Shown piece after piece: positions 12,712 to 24,782 of a DNA stretch of 64,000 nucleotides. The notes below the pieces were generated by a model. The model saw only the letters and a list, made by a program, of their open reading frames with translations. It did not search any database and was not told where the DNA came from. The first letter of the stretch is position 1; every line of letters begins with the position of its first letter. Source of the DNA: Bemisia tabaci (lineage: Eukaryota > Arthropoda > Insecta > Hemiptera > Aleyrodidae); NCBI RefSeq assembly GCF_918797505.1, contig NC_092799.1, forward strand, positions 29,896,597 to 29,960,596, written 5' to 3'. A program made the position numbers and the translations under genes.

Positions 12712-12765
12712 ATACTCTTGTATTCTTTGTCTAGATTTGTCTTCATTTCAATAATCGGCCTGCAA
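12712..12765. mobile_element. AGTGGGCTGATT element, right-end fragment
   Basis: ATTCTTTGTCTAGATTTGTC...TTTCAATAATCGGCCTG resembles the right end of the family at 3870-3904. Confidence 0.4.
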
Positions 12766-12830
12766 GAGCGCGAGAAACGAAGGGATCATACTATATAAGT
12801 GTTGAGAAAACAACACTTATCTGCATTGGG

Positions 12831-13094
12831 GCCGGCCAGGTTGGACTAGTGGTCAGCGCGTCTGACTCTCGGTCCATAGCTCCCGGGTTCGAATCCCGTC
12901 GGTGGCGTCTAATTTTCACGGAATTGACGAGTAGATCTGCTGAAACAGATTCTCCTCGGCTTTGATCCCTGAAAATTGGAAAAGCCTGGAGCATGGAGAT
13001 CCCTCGATGTCTACGGACACTAAACATTGTCTGAAGTTGGCTGAAGGTGCTAGGCACGAAGGCATTAAACCAGCAGGGAAAAAAAGAGAAAAAA
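12831..13094 (+). mobile_element. tRNA-derived SINE with 12-bp target duplication
   Basis: The 5' head (12831-12906) looks like a tRNA. It has a box A-like TGGACTAGTGG, a box B GGTTCGAATCC, and a good T-arm (CCGGG/CCCGT), but the acceptor and anticodon stems are degenerate. An unrelated body of about 170 bp follows and ends in an A-rich tail. The element is flanked by a perfect 12-bp direct repeat, ATCTGCATTGGG, at 12819-12830 and 13095-13106. Such a duplication plus an A-tail is diagnostic of LINE-driven retroposition. Internal pol III promoter boxes are intact by eye. Confidence 0.9.
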
Positions 13095-13106
13095 ATCTGC
13101 ATTGGG

Positions 13107-15573
13107 TCCTTTTACAATGAGACCATTTGTCTTGAAAAACATTTAAAATTGGAACTCAACTATTATAAAACGTGAAATAATTTGAATTGAAGCTGGCAAA
13201 GCAGTTACTTTCATGCTAAATTCTGTTTTTTGTACCCTTCCGAATCTCACAGGTGAGCTCTTAAGTCCAGCTGCGAGCAACCTCAAAATCGCCCATTATT
13301 CCCTCTGCACTATGGGTTCATGACTTCCAGGATAGCAGGGAAAATGAAGGGAATTCTAGTTGGCATGGGAAAATTGATGCGAATGTAGGAAATACGAACT
13401 TTTGCGAGAGCCGCTTTTAAACACCCCTCTGAAAGGGGTCCAGGTGCAACTCACCTGAAAATCGCCAACCGCGCGAATAAGAGCTCTCTTAGCTCAAAAT
13501 TCATAGGATAACCGCTAGAAAACTAAGTTTTTTGCTTACCTTAAGAAAAGAGGCCGAAGTCAGCGGAAGTACATGCCACATGTTCGAGCTTTATATGGGG
13601 TCCATTATCAATTGAAGAAATTATGAGATTTTAAAAAGTTTTTTTGTTCTTAATTATCCAATTAGTTAATCTTGATTTTAAATATTTTTGTATTTTCCTT
13701 ACATGTTTATCGAATGTTAATTACCCTGACTGGATTCTGGCAGGCGATTAAAAAGATCATTCAGTTTTAAACCGAATACTCGGAAAACTGACTTCAAAAT
13801 ACAGTTCGTGTTTTTTTTTTCCAACTCATCCTCCTCGAGTGGCAATCGTTTTTTCTTCTCCTTTTTTTGCGCTCGCTGTCGGAGCATACTTACGAAGCTA
13901 AAGGGACGAAAAGAACAAAGGCGATTGTGCAAAGAAGGAATCTCGTCGCAGGTGTTGGCATATCACCAATTGGCATGATCCAGGAGCTAGGAACTAAATG
14001 AGTCTGGGATACCGTTCAACATGTGACTTTTTTCTCCGCAGGACAGTTTGCATCTGCTAATCTCACGAATTTCTCGTTCGCTCCGAGTGGAAACAGAAAG
14101 TTACTTCGAGGACGGTAGAAAATAGAGAGGCATCGGTGAGCCCAAATTACCTGCAAACTAAACGTAACTTCTGCCTCCATCGGAGCGCGTTGGTTGTTTT
14201 GGTATGCCAGTGCCCGGAAAAAAATGAAGGAAAGATGATAAAAAATCTTACCAACTAAGTGGGCACTGTTTGTTGCGGTGCGAGATCGCTCATCGAGGTC
14301 AAAGTTGTACAGAAACGTTTTTTTATTGTTGTAACATGAATGTCAGCTATTTTTGAAATTTTGATTTGAGGTTTTCAGCAGGCCTTGGATCAAAAAATCT
14401 GCGCTACATCTCTGATTTCAATCCAGTGGGCTGGTTATTGAAATTTATGTCGACACGGCGATACATCAAATATCGATATATTACATGGTATAGATAAGGG
14501 AGAAAGATAGAGAGACGGGGCTTGTCTTGTCTCATCTTATCGACATGGCTTTTAACTAGTTTCTGTTTTCGTCCCGAAGAAGAGTCGTATTTTGTTCGAC
14601 GCAACAATTGTTTCCTGTCACCGATTTTGTGTTATTTGCGTCACTTCTTCACAATGAGGGGGAGTCACTTTCCAACATGGGAAATTGGAGAAAAATAGAT
14701 TTAAAAGTGAGAATATTTGCCGTCTTGAGACGTCATCTGGCGGCATTTTCAATTTAAACACATGTATATTAGTAGATAAGATTATTTTGACATTTTTTCT
14801 CCAATAATTGTCCAATTTAGAAACCAAGGATATCCTCGTACGCGGTATTCCTAGCAGTATCATTTTCCTTGTTGGGAATCCATCCCAACAGGGGGGGGGG
14901 GGGGGCTTAAGGGTATGAATTTCCACTCTACACATGATGTTACATGAAGTTGGACGAAATTAATAACGACTTATACTGTATACCTAGTCGAAGCACGCCC
15001 GGAAGTGTGGCAACTTTTGACCCAAGCCTGGCAATAGTGTTGCTCCGCTGTGCCCTGTGCGGGAGTGATGAACCTGAAGAGAAAGTGGACTCTAATCATT
15101 GCCAGCTTATCCTCCTATAGCGCACCATTTTCCGCTCGATTCCAAAAGTAAAACGGGTTTTTTGATCCGATCGTGCAACCTCGTTGCAAGTTCGCTCTAT
15201 TTCGACTTCGGTGCAGCACGCTCGACTAAGGACCAATATTTCGCATCTCTCGAACACCAAGTTATGCTGAAATAGGAAACAGAAAGCTCACTCTATAAAA
15301 TTTTGTATAGCTGCTGTAATGTTCGTTCACTCAACAACGTTTACTAATGTTCCTCCGAAAATGTTTGTTTGTCTTTAGTAACGCGGCAAATTTTCCCGCC
15401 TTTTGCTATGTAAAGCATACATCCGTTTTTGTGAAATCACCAGCACCCTTCTCATGCACCCGTTAATGAAAGAAGGAATGAGTTGTCAAGGAGCAATTCT
15501 TTGAAACGCAATGAAGCCCTTCAGAAATCCCCTTTTTTATTAGAATCTTTAGAAATTCAAAATCACCGATACA
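13107..15573. other. No gene supported
   Basis: It contains a 15-base G run (14891-14905) and a segment at 13247-13300 resembling 12441-12490 (CACAGGTGA...TGCGAGCAACCTC). Nothing else is recognised. Confidence 0.45.
14424..14470. mobile_element. AGTGGGCTGATT element, left-end fragment
   Basis: AGTGGGCTGGTTATTGAAAT followed by GTCGACAC. The sequence after it (TCGATATATTACATGG...) recurs at about 2808-2870. Confidence 0.35.
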
Positions 15574-15835
15574 CCAGGGTGGCAAAATTTCATGAAAAAT
15601 AAAATCTTGAAATTTCACGTGAAATATTTCATGAAATATCAGAAATTTATAGAACGTATTGAAAAATACCGGTTCTATTTCATGTTTCACAAAATGTAAA
15701 AATTGTGACTCTCTTCTATTTTTGTGTGTCTGAGTATGCGAACTGCATACCCTAGCCCCTGAAAAATATGAAATATTTCACTGAAATTTCCAATTTTTAA
15801 TTTCTTTAGTTACACCTCCGTTTCATGCCACCTTG
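15574..15835. mobile_element. hAT-like MITE, CAGGGTGGCA family
   Basis: Termini CAGGGTGGCA...TGCCACCTTG, 262 bp, with an interior of TTTCATGAAAT-like palindromes. The flanks CGATACAC and CGACACAC match at 7 of 8. The inverted relative at 48492-48751 has nearly the same length. Confidence 0.85.
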
Positions 15836-16371
15836 CGACACACTCATGTAAAACTACAAAATGAGGTGGAACATTTTTCCAGTGCATGCTCTCAATATAT
15901 CTTTAGACATTATGCTCCGGAGAGCAACATTTTTTCTGGGGAATAAATGCATGCTTCCCACCGAAGCGAGGAAGTTGCGAAAAATAAAACTATTTTATTC
16001 TGAGGAGGATGTTGCGGTGATTAAGCCTACTAGACCACCTGTAATCGTATTTTCCAATTAGCGGACTAGCGGACTACAGGCTGCACTGCGAGCTCACGAC
16101 TTAATCCAATTTTGCTTTATCTTGTCCCGAGGGATTCTTCGTTATCAAAGTAGGGCTGTGATATCCTGCTAGCCTTGTGTCTTGACGTAGAGGAGAAATC
16201 TTCACAATCTAAGTTAGTCCCTCTAGAATGTCCCGGCATACTCCTCTCGACTAGGATGTAGAAAGAGTAAAGCATCCGAAATTGCTTAATCCATCAAAAC
16301 ATTGTCGATTTTTGTATGGTATATATTTAATTAAATGGGTAGAGATATCCCTCGATGCAACTATTATTTGA

Positions 16372-16491
16372 ATCAGTAGTTTTCAAAAGGGAATAGGTCC
16401 ATTCCTCGATGACTCTCAGTTAACACGCCCTTTTATGCCAGCCAAGGCTCATGCAAAAACGGACTTCTTCCCTTTTGAAAACAACTGATTC
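16372..16491. mobile_element. Small foldback with 7-9 bp flanking repeat
   Basis: ATCAGTAGTTTTCAAAAGGG is paired with CCCTTTTGAAAACAACTGAT. ATTATTTGA occurs at 16363-16371 and 16492-16500. A 9-bp duplication would fit a Mutator-like element, but the last two bases may belong to the inverted repeat. Confidence 0.55.
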
Positions 16492-17792
16492 ATTATTTGA
16501 CTCATAGCCTAAAAATGATCCACCGGAAAAACTTTCGAAGCTAGTCCTAAATAGTGGTAAATTATTGAATCATGATAGAGTCCACTTTTGTGAGAATCAA
16601 GTGAAATTTACATTGTAGAGATAGAATATCTATAGGTATAGAAATATATAGAGATAGGCAGTTCTAAGCGAGGTTGCCGCTTCGTCTGAGGATTTCATAC
16701 GATAAGAATATGATTTGTGATTGAGTTAGCTAGAGGGGCCCTCCAGGTGGACACTCAACTTTTTTAGTCTAGCGCGGAATCCCATTTAGGATCAAAAAGA
16801 CTAATTATCAGTTGTTGTCTACACGGAACGATTTCTAATACTCTAAAAAACAGACTGGGTCAAATCCCGAGCTATAACTTGCAGAATTAATGATGCTACA
16901 AGCATTTAACACAGCGGCTCTGAATCTGGAAACAGCTGTGAGAAACGCTTCGTCAATTGGACCTAAAATTTGCAACCATGCTGAAAGGAACTATTTGATA
17001 ATGACCCGAACAAAAAAGAACGACGTTCACAAGATTCATACGAACCAAAGTTACTTTTGATTTTATACATACCTACATAGTTCCTCATTTTAGTATCAAT
17101 AAACCCAGTTGATTCACCGTAGTTGTTTCTGGATAAATTGACAATCGAGAGTTGGCAGCGTCAGATGGCGCTACATGGTCTGATTGTGAGTGCCGGTAAT
17201 TGACGTCATCTCACAGATAACCCTTAACCTTACGTTACTCCTCTCCCCCTTCCTTGCTTAATCTTCATTACTAGCTGCAGATTAAGGCATCATATTAATG
17301 AAACACCACCATTCGTCATAATCTCATTCGATGAAATATCCATCCAGTATTTTGATATCATCTACCGCGATACAATTTTCTCACGCTGTAACAGCCCTTT
17401 ATCCTGCTGAAGCGTAGAGTTTTCTCCCGTTACAGAATGATAGTTTTTCTGCCATGATTCTCGAAAGTACCCAAGTTTGTAATTGTTTTCGTATCGAGGT
17501 TAAGGAGAAACATCATAGCCGCCTCGAATAAATGGTCTATTTAGTTCAAAGAACGCCAGAAACCTTGTGGTAGCCCCCAGAACTTCTGTAGTAAATACTA
17601 CAACTGCCTCGGTGGTCATACCATTACCAATAGGTGTTTTTGCGGTAGTCACTACAACTAGCGCCCGGTATCTGCCGCTCCGTTCATTAGCCTCTAATTG
17701 CAGCTGATATCTTACTGCGTAAAAAGACTTTGCGTCGGAGCCAGAAAATGGGTAAAGTCAGAAGGTGTTACCTGTCCTCTGGGGCCGCTCTT

Positions 17793-17943
17793 AAAATACG
17801 TAACGCTGAATTTTCGATATTTCAACCCATTTCTTCTCCTTGTAACGTTTTTACGACGGAGGTATTCATCCTTTAACATATAAAAACAAAATGGCGTAAC
17901 GCTCTCCTCGACACTTTTTTCCCCTTACAGCGTTACGTATTTT
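17793..17943. repeat. Inverted repeat, 15-bp arms
   Basis: AAAATACGTAACGCT and AGCGTTACGTATTTT are perfect inverses 121 bp apart, with another GCGTAACGC between. Probably a MITE remnant; no target duplication seen. Confidence 0.45.
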
Positions 17944-18620
17944 GTAAAACCAACACAGGCGAGACAAGAAATGCGCCAGGTGTGAGACGGAGAAGAGATT
18001 CGATGTTTCCGACGCAAATCGTTATTCTGAGCCTCGATTTTTTCCGCGTATTTTAATTCTGGTGCTTTGTCAATACTTCAGATTTCCCGTGTAATTTTCT
18101 TCCTAGGTCATTTTATTATGAAGGGGCGCGTTGCTTCCCCTCGCCTCCATGAGTCCTTGGGGGGGGCGGTATCGGCGCCACCCCTTCGATTCTCAACAGA
18201 AAGTTTGTGTTTTCCTTTCTTTTACTCTTTGAACAACAGTTTATTCGAACTCTCTACTGTCGCTTGGGGACTTTTTAAAGTGAATTGAGCCTAGATTACA
18301 CTGTGACGCTTTCCTCGTCCGGGTGACCGATGACCGGTAGCTCGTCACCGCCGGCGCGACCCCCCAATAACGGCGGGAAATTGATATTTGATGGCGGCGA
18401 TCGATGTCTGCTCCGCGGCCCGGCTAACTACAAGCCGATGAAGCCATAAAATGTAAATCACTACGTGAAAAACAGTGACAGTCGTTCACCGTGTAATCCA
18501 CCGCTCCCTATCAATGAATTTTTCACCGATCCGTATCATTTTCCAGCACGAACATTTCAGTTGACCGTTCCGAAAATATGGGTCAGTTGCGCGTGCCCAT
18601 AGAGTACATAGAGTCGTTAT

Positions 18621-19055
18621 CAGTGTTCGAAACTCACCTTTGAGCTTTAGGAGCCATGTGGCGCATCAAGCCCGATTTTTAGGCGCCATTGAAGATTTTT
18701 TAGGGGCCAAATTGACTTTTTGCCTATATATTGCGGCGCATTTAGTGAAAAGTTAGACGCGAGATGTTTTTGTAACAGAAGTAGTAAGTAGCTGTAACTT
18801 GGGGAAGACAAAAGCACTAAGAATGAAATCGTGAAGAATAGACAAAGCAAGCTTTCACTTGTAGTGCTGAAAATTCTGAGTTTTTTCAATTCAAATAGAT
18901 TTGTTTTTCTTTCTTTGTGTGACTTCCTACGAAAATCCAGATTTTTAGGGGCAATTTTTAAAGGCTACCTTGGCGCAGAGCCTTCATTTGTTAGGCGCCA
19001 TGGCCGATTTTTTAGGCGCATTTGGCGCGTTGGCGCCTGTGAGTTTCGAACACTG
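18621..19055. mobile_element. hAT-like element with 17-bp perfect TIR
   Basis: CAGTGTTCGAAACTCAC at 18621-18637 is the exact inverse of GTGAGTTTCGAACACTG at 19039-19055. The interior has repeated TTTTTAGGCGCCAT-like motifs near both ends. No target duplication was recognised. Confidence 0.75.
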
Positions 19056-19422
19056 CGCACGAGTAAGTGTGCCATATAAACCAAAGTTCGGTCCTTTCAA
19101 CCGGAATTTATATTTCGTCGTGCGGTTACGAAGATGCAGGGATTTCGCACGATCGCGGACGTGCGATTCTAGAACGGCAACATAGTCAGACGCCTCCGCC
19201 AGTCGTTTCGTCTGAGCGGCTTCGAACAAGCGAACTCGGTGCACTCTGTGTTCTCAGTATGCAAATGAGTTATAGATGTGCTAGGCTAGCGTGAGTCACT
19301 GGCTGTGCGCTCCTAGTCTGATCGCGAGTTCAGCGTGTAGAGCTTTTTTTGCGCGACCGGCGAGGCGCGTTTCGATGTTGCAACTACCTGACGGAGACAA
19401 ACAGAGGCCCTCCACCACTGCA

Positions 19423-20010
19423 ATGGTGGCAGCTTTTACTTTCGGGGCTACAGCATTCAACCGTCGGCCTACCTCCTTGTTGGCTGCTGAGCGACGTGTT
19501 GAGCAAATCTTCACTCATATTGAGTCCCTTTGTACTGAGAGTAAAGACAATGTGAATCCATTTCTGATTGGTTCCCGTATTTTAGGCATTCACAGTGTCT
19601 TAAACGGGAATAAAGATTACATTTTCACCAATTGCAAAGATTATAAACTGGAATGGACCGGGGAATTGGGGGTGCGGCAAGGAACAAAAATTAACGAGAG
19701 AGGGAACGGAGATAGAAATTCGGGAATTGGTTGATCAAAGATTACAAAAATCGTCCAATTTGTGTAATCTTTATTCCCGTTTGTGACATCTATAAGCCGC
19801 GTTGTCTCAAATCTCTCCATAAAGAGACTCTACACTCATATCTCAGAGACGGTGGAAGCTTTTACTTTCGGGGCGACATCATTCAACCGTAGACCTACCT
19901 TCTTGTTGACTGTCGAGGGACGTATTAAAAACAATGCTCCTCTTAAAATAAATTTCAAAATGATAGAAGCTTTTACTTTCCCGGCCACTTCATTCAACTA
20001 TTGATCTCTC
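19423..20010 (+). repeat. Three diverged copies of a segment of about 90 bp
   Basis: GAAGCTTTTACTTTCGGGGC followed by CATTCAACCGT and TTGTTGACTGTTGAG recurs near 19433, 19855 and 19973; a related segment lies inverted at about 25060-25115. Translated, each gives EAFTFGATSFN-like residues, but the frames break between copies. Confidence 0.5.
19602..19782. mobile_element. MITE with 20-bp perfect TIR
   Basis: AAACGGGAATAAAGATTACA (19602-19621) is the exact inverse of TGTAATCTTTATTCCCGTTT (19763-19782). No clear target duplication; the outer ends may extend a few bases (GTGTCTT / GTGACAT). Confidence 0.7.
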
Positions 20011-21358
20011 ACCCTGTTGACTGTTGAGCGAAGCGTATACCAAATCTTTCATCAAATAATCCGATTCAGGAAAACTTGTTGTGAGAACTGCCTCTCCTCA
20101 AGCTCATTACTAACAAGAATGTTGTCAAGGTATATGGTTGTTGCTCCCTTATAACTCCTCTCGAGGCAGTGCTGAATCTACGGAAGTTGAAGTTTCTTCC
20201 TGTCGCTAAGAGTTTAGTTGAGGGTCTCTATTTCGTCTCCAACTTCGCCTTTCCCCCGAAGGAATCGCTCTTCTTCCGGATTCGGCTTTCCGAGCCGGCC
20301 GAGGTATTTCCGGATACCATTCGAGCATCCGAACGAAGTGTCAGCAAGTTTTCTATCCTTGTCGATGGATCCTCCTACAGTCGAGCCTCTCGAAAGCCTC
20401 TCGCAAACTTTACAAAAGTTTTCGGATTATTTATAAGTTGCCAACAACGGTTCGCCGACTTTCTTAATTGGGAGCTCAGCCGCTGAAGAACTTCAAAGGC
20501 GGGCTAGGTGATGCAGGGAGAGTAAATGGAAAGTATATAAACATCTCCTGTGTGGTGGGAAATATCCGGGAAGGGGCAATCGGTCTCGGAGAAAATGAGG
20601 CAAGGGTAGTGGAGGAGAGTGGAAAGAAGGGAAAAAATGTCATCTTCCTGGCTTACACAAAACGTCGTATATTAATTGTGTTGCACTCACAATCAAGGTC
20701 GCTATACAGGTACTCTAAATCAAGGGGGGTGATCTGATGTTGCGAGACGTTACGAGAGTATAGGTCCAAAACGATGAACATTTTTTGAAAGTTTTGATAA
20801 AGATATGAACACTAAGAATACACCGAATCACTTTGCCACTAAGAATTCTATTTTAAGAATCCTGAACTTGAAGGTCCAGGAAAGCGTGCAAAATTTGACT
20901 ACTTTTTCCAATTAAGTAATACAATTTATCGCTCAGTTTAAGAACAACATATGTACCATTAGTTTCCCTACTCACATAAGTGTTTTTACAGATGAGCCAG
21001 AAATTGTAGATCCTAATTGCAAAATTCAGTCCAATTGTTCGGGGGACGAAAGCTTAATTAGGAGAGGAGCAGCAGCATCCAGAATCATCAATTTTAACGT
21101 GATATCACTGAACGATCCCCCTAAATGCATTTGACCACGTTGGCGTAAAGTTAGAGTGGTTTTTGTTTCTGTTTATATTGGAACCATCGTTCTGCGATGT
21201 ATACCTTGATTGCTTTATCAGTATATTCGAAAGAACTCGAAATATCGGTACCGTCAGAAAACGTCATTTGTATCCATCCCTGTTGGACACTTAATTCTTT
21301 AGACCGAATTGCCATTAAAGCGGAAAACCCACTACATTCGCATGAGGGACAATGTAAA

Positions 21359-21673
21359 CAGGGTGGCTAGCATCGGGAAAACCCGGAAAATATCAGGAAA
21401 ATCGGAAAAATCTGACGTTTTATCAGGAATTTTTCCTACGCGAATCTCCTCAGCGGAGAAGTCTTACCGCTTTTTGCCTACCGTGCCAGGAGTCGTCGCG
21501 CCGTCTTCGTTTCCGATAATTTCTCAAAGAAAAATCAGGAATTTTCAAACTGAAAAAATCGGGAATTTTCAAACTGAAAAAATCAGGAATTTCTTACAAA
21601 ATATCAGGAAAAATATATATAATATCAGGAAAATATCAGGATTTTTCAAAATCAAAAAATACTAGACACCCTG
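21359..21673. mobile_element. hAT-like MITE, CAGGGTGTCTAG family, copy 1
   Basis: Left end CAGGGTGGCTAGCATC, right end ACTAGACACCCTG. The interior is built from ATATCAGGAAAAT repeats, including a local tandem of about 25 bp at 21530-21600. A second copy lies at 42956-43218. Confidence 0.75.
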
Positions 21674-22905
21674 GTAAGGTCATGATAACTTAAATTCAAT
21701 AGCTGTTTTTTAAAAAAAAAAACATTTGAATTCCTTCTCGCTTTTTCCCGGAGAAAATTCTTCCTGGCAACTGTGCGAATATTTTAATTCGCCATTAGAG
21801 GCTTGTTCACTTGTATATGAGCGGGAGTAAGTGTGAACAGCTAGAAATGCCGAACCGAACAATCGGCAAGAACGTGTCTAGCCTACTTCTTGATTTAATT
21901 CATGTATGACACATCGTCTATGTAGCTCGCTCATTCGACTTTGCTCGCTTTAAATTGCATCTTGACGCGTGAGAAATCAGGCGAGCTACTTTACCAGCTT
22001 ACCTCCCACCTGTAATCTGGCATCTCCGCTGCGCGCTTGCAATGTTGCATGACCCGTGGTTATCATATTGACAACTGGTAGCACTGAACTACCACTCAAT
22101 CGTTAAAAAAATCGCTAAATCAAAGACATGTCTCCTCAGCCAATAAATTTTCTTCACACCACAAAATAATTTTTTTGCCAAAAATCAATAGGTCGGTCAG
22201 GAGGTTGAAAGCGTTTGAAAATCGACGTATTACACGGAGTTTTGAAGGCAGGAAACCAATTTTCTACCATCAATGTATGGAATCGGACAGTTTTTTTCCC
22301 ATCCCCCCCATTTTTCGTTGCTACCTCGATAAATAGTTATTATCAAATGTATAACAGTGACATCGAAGTTTATCGTGGATGAAGGCGCGGTAAAAGGGGA
22401 AAAAAAACATATTTTAGCTTAACTTTTATTCTCTCTTTAAACATTTCTGAAAAATTTCAAGTCTTGATCTCGGCCGTTCTCTCTTTTTAAATTGAATACC
22501 CCAAAGAAATTTTCTAATGATGGCAGAGTGAGGTATAACACGTGTTTTCTTTCGGTATTTTATCCATAAAAACGGTCACTTTTCGCTGCGAACACTCTCA
22601 TTTTAGCTAAGTATCGATTAGGTGATTGAGATAAAGAGTTGAAGTGCCGAGTGTGGTTGGAGTACCGTAATAAACAGCAAATAGGTTATCTGCTGTGAAC
22701 TTGACCTACGCTACTTTCGGGCCATCTACCCACGCCTGGCAAGCTGCTCTCTATAGGAAGCTGATGGTATGCTCTGTCAATTCATATACCCGCGGCAAAC
22801 GTCAACCGTTGAAAGCAGAACTGCAAATGTAAAACATCCACACAAGAACTATTGAATCATGTTCTGCCAGCGAACTTTTTTTCAAGCCTCGCGCAAATGA
22901 CCGTG

Positions 22906-23112
22906 CACTGAAAAAAAAGTGAAGTTGATTTAACATTCTGGATGTATACAAAGTGCGCGAGAACTTATAAAACTCTGAATTACCCGCTGCATCAGTTACT
23001 TTAGCAATGCCAAGATGTAAAACTAACTGATGTGGCGGGTAACTCAGCATTTTACAAGTTCTCGCACAGTTCCTTCACATTAAGAATGTTAAATCAACTT
23101 CACTTTTGTGTT
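22906..23112. mobile_element. CACTG foldback MITE
   Basis: CACTG-A(n)-GTGAAGTTGATTTAACATTC against GAATGTTAAATCAACTTCAC, with inner pairs GCGAGAACTTATAAA and ACAAGTTCTCGC, and GTTACCCGCCACATCAG. A nearly complete palindrome of about 207 bp. Confidence 0.8.
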
Positions 23113-24632
23113 GGTGTGGTATTAAATGCATCAGGAAAGATACGTGTGCATTCTGCATTGCAATGTTGTTGAAATTGTTAATTCCGAGGGGGGGGGGGGG
23201 GGGGGAATCTGAACGAAGCTCAATTTTTAAGTATTTTATCAACACTTTAACGCATCTTTTAACAAGTATTTTTATTTCTTTGTTGCAGGTAAGAATTTGA
23301 CTATTCTCTCGTAAAGAAATTGCCAACACTGGTTTTCGTTCATATGTATTCATGTGAAACAATCAGTTTTAGTTCACTGAATTAAGGCGGCCTATCCTAA
23401 AATCGATGTTTTGCAATGGATTCAAATGGACGAAAAACAGTGCGGCTGATTTGCAAGAACGACCACTGTTTGTTCAAAGTAAACCAAGTGTTCTGAGTAA
23501 GTACATTCAAACCAACAATAAAGTTTCGGCTCCTATGTACGATTTGCAACGGCACTTGAAAGATGAATGAATCAAGAATGATACAGTGTTCGTAGATGTG
23601 ATTCGCGTTGAAGTTCCACTGTGAGTTAAATTGTTGAAAGCTAATCACTTTCGCAGTAATTAGTGGGCGAAACACTCAGAAAAGCACATAACTAATGAAG
23701 AATTTCCTTAGAGCGCGGTTCGAGATATTTTCTGAAGTTTTAATCTTGTAAAACTTCAAATAGTATACGCTTTCACAACTTGAAACTGGATTAGCTTCGC
23801 CGGAACAGGACACACCGTTGCTTTTAAAATTCCATGCACTATTCGACTCTCAAGGCTTTAGCTCGATGTTTTGTCCCGATATGGGTCCCATATCGTGTGA
23901 CTTTCAGTAATCTGGTATCGGAGCATAACTTATTGGGCTTTGAAGGAACTTTCTGCGCTGGATGTTGGATTTTAGAACAAAAAGCGAAGAAAGCGAGGCT
24001 CCTAGTATCAGTTTCGTTGCTTTCCTCGTCTACTCGCCCCCTCTCCCCTTCCACTGCCAGACTCCCCGCCAAGAGATTGTCGTGCATCAACCAATTTTTC
24101 TTGGAAGTTTTTATACTGTCCTCGTAACTGGCGAAAATATCGACGTTTTAGCCGTCAGCGTGGTACAGAAGCGTTCGCCCCTTTTTTAGGATTGGAAAGG
24201 AAGGCTGTTTCCATCGGGACAGTGTTTTCTTTTTAAGCACAACCTCTTGCCACTCCTATTATTTTATCCTTTTTTTCTCTCCTTCTCTGTTTGGCTACTA
24301 TTAAACTTCTTTTTTTTCATATTGTATGCACTTGTTCTTAAATACATTCAAAATTTCGCATCTTGAAGTCAAGGATTGAAATTTTAGACACATTTGGTAA
24401 TCCTACCGGCTCAACCCCTTTTCCTATCCAACCTTGTAAACTATCGATAGAAGCCCCATGAAAAAGAGATGCTAAGAGACTGATTTAGTGTCCACGTCGA
24501 TTGCGATCATAAACACATTTATGATTGATCAAACACGAGAAAGTTCGATTGCGAGAGAAACACTTCTAGGCGCACTCGATCATTCCAGCATGAATATAAC
24601 GAGGATGTAGGTGTTTCTGTTTATTTTGCACT

Positions 24633-24782
24633 CTTGGACCACATTTTTTAATCAGGAACTACAGTTGTAGGCTTATTTCAGATATAACGTATGAGCTTGC
24701 CCTATGTAGATAAGCGAGTCAACAGATGAGCGTTAATGGATGAGCCAGAAGTTGTATTTGCTCATTGCAAAATGTGGTCCAG
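24633..24782. repeat. Inverted repeat with GGACCACATTTT arms
   Basis: TGGACCACATTTTTT is paired with AAAATGTGGTCCA. Part of it (GATGAGCCAGAAGTTGTA...TTGCAAAAT) recurs at about 20993-21040, so it belongs to a dispersed family. Confidence 0.45.

Noticed and set aside
12831..12906. Possible functional tRNA gene
   Set aside because: The acceptor stem has mismatches and the anticodon arm does not fold; it continues into a SINE body with A-tail and target duplication.
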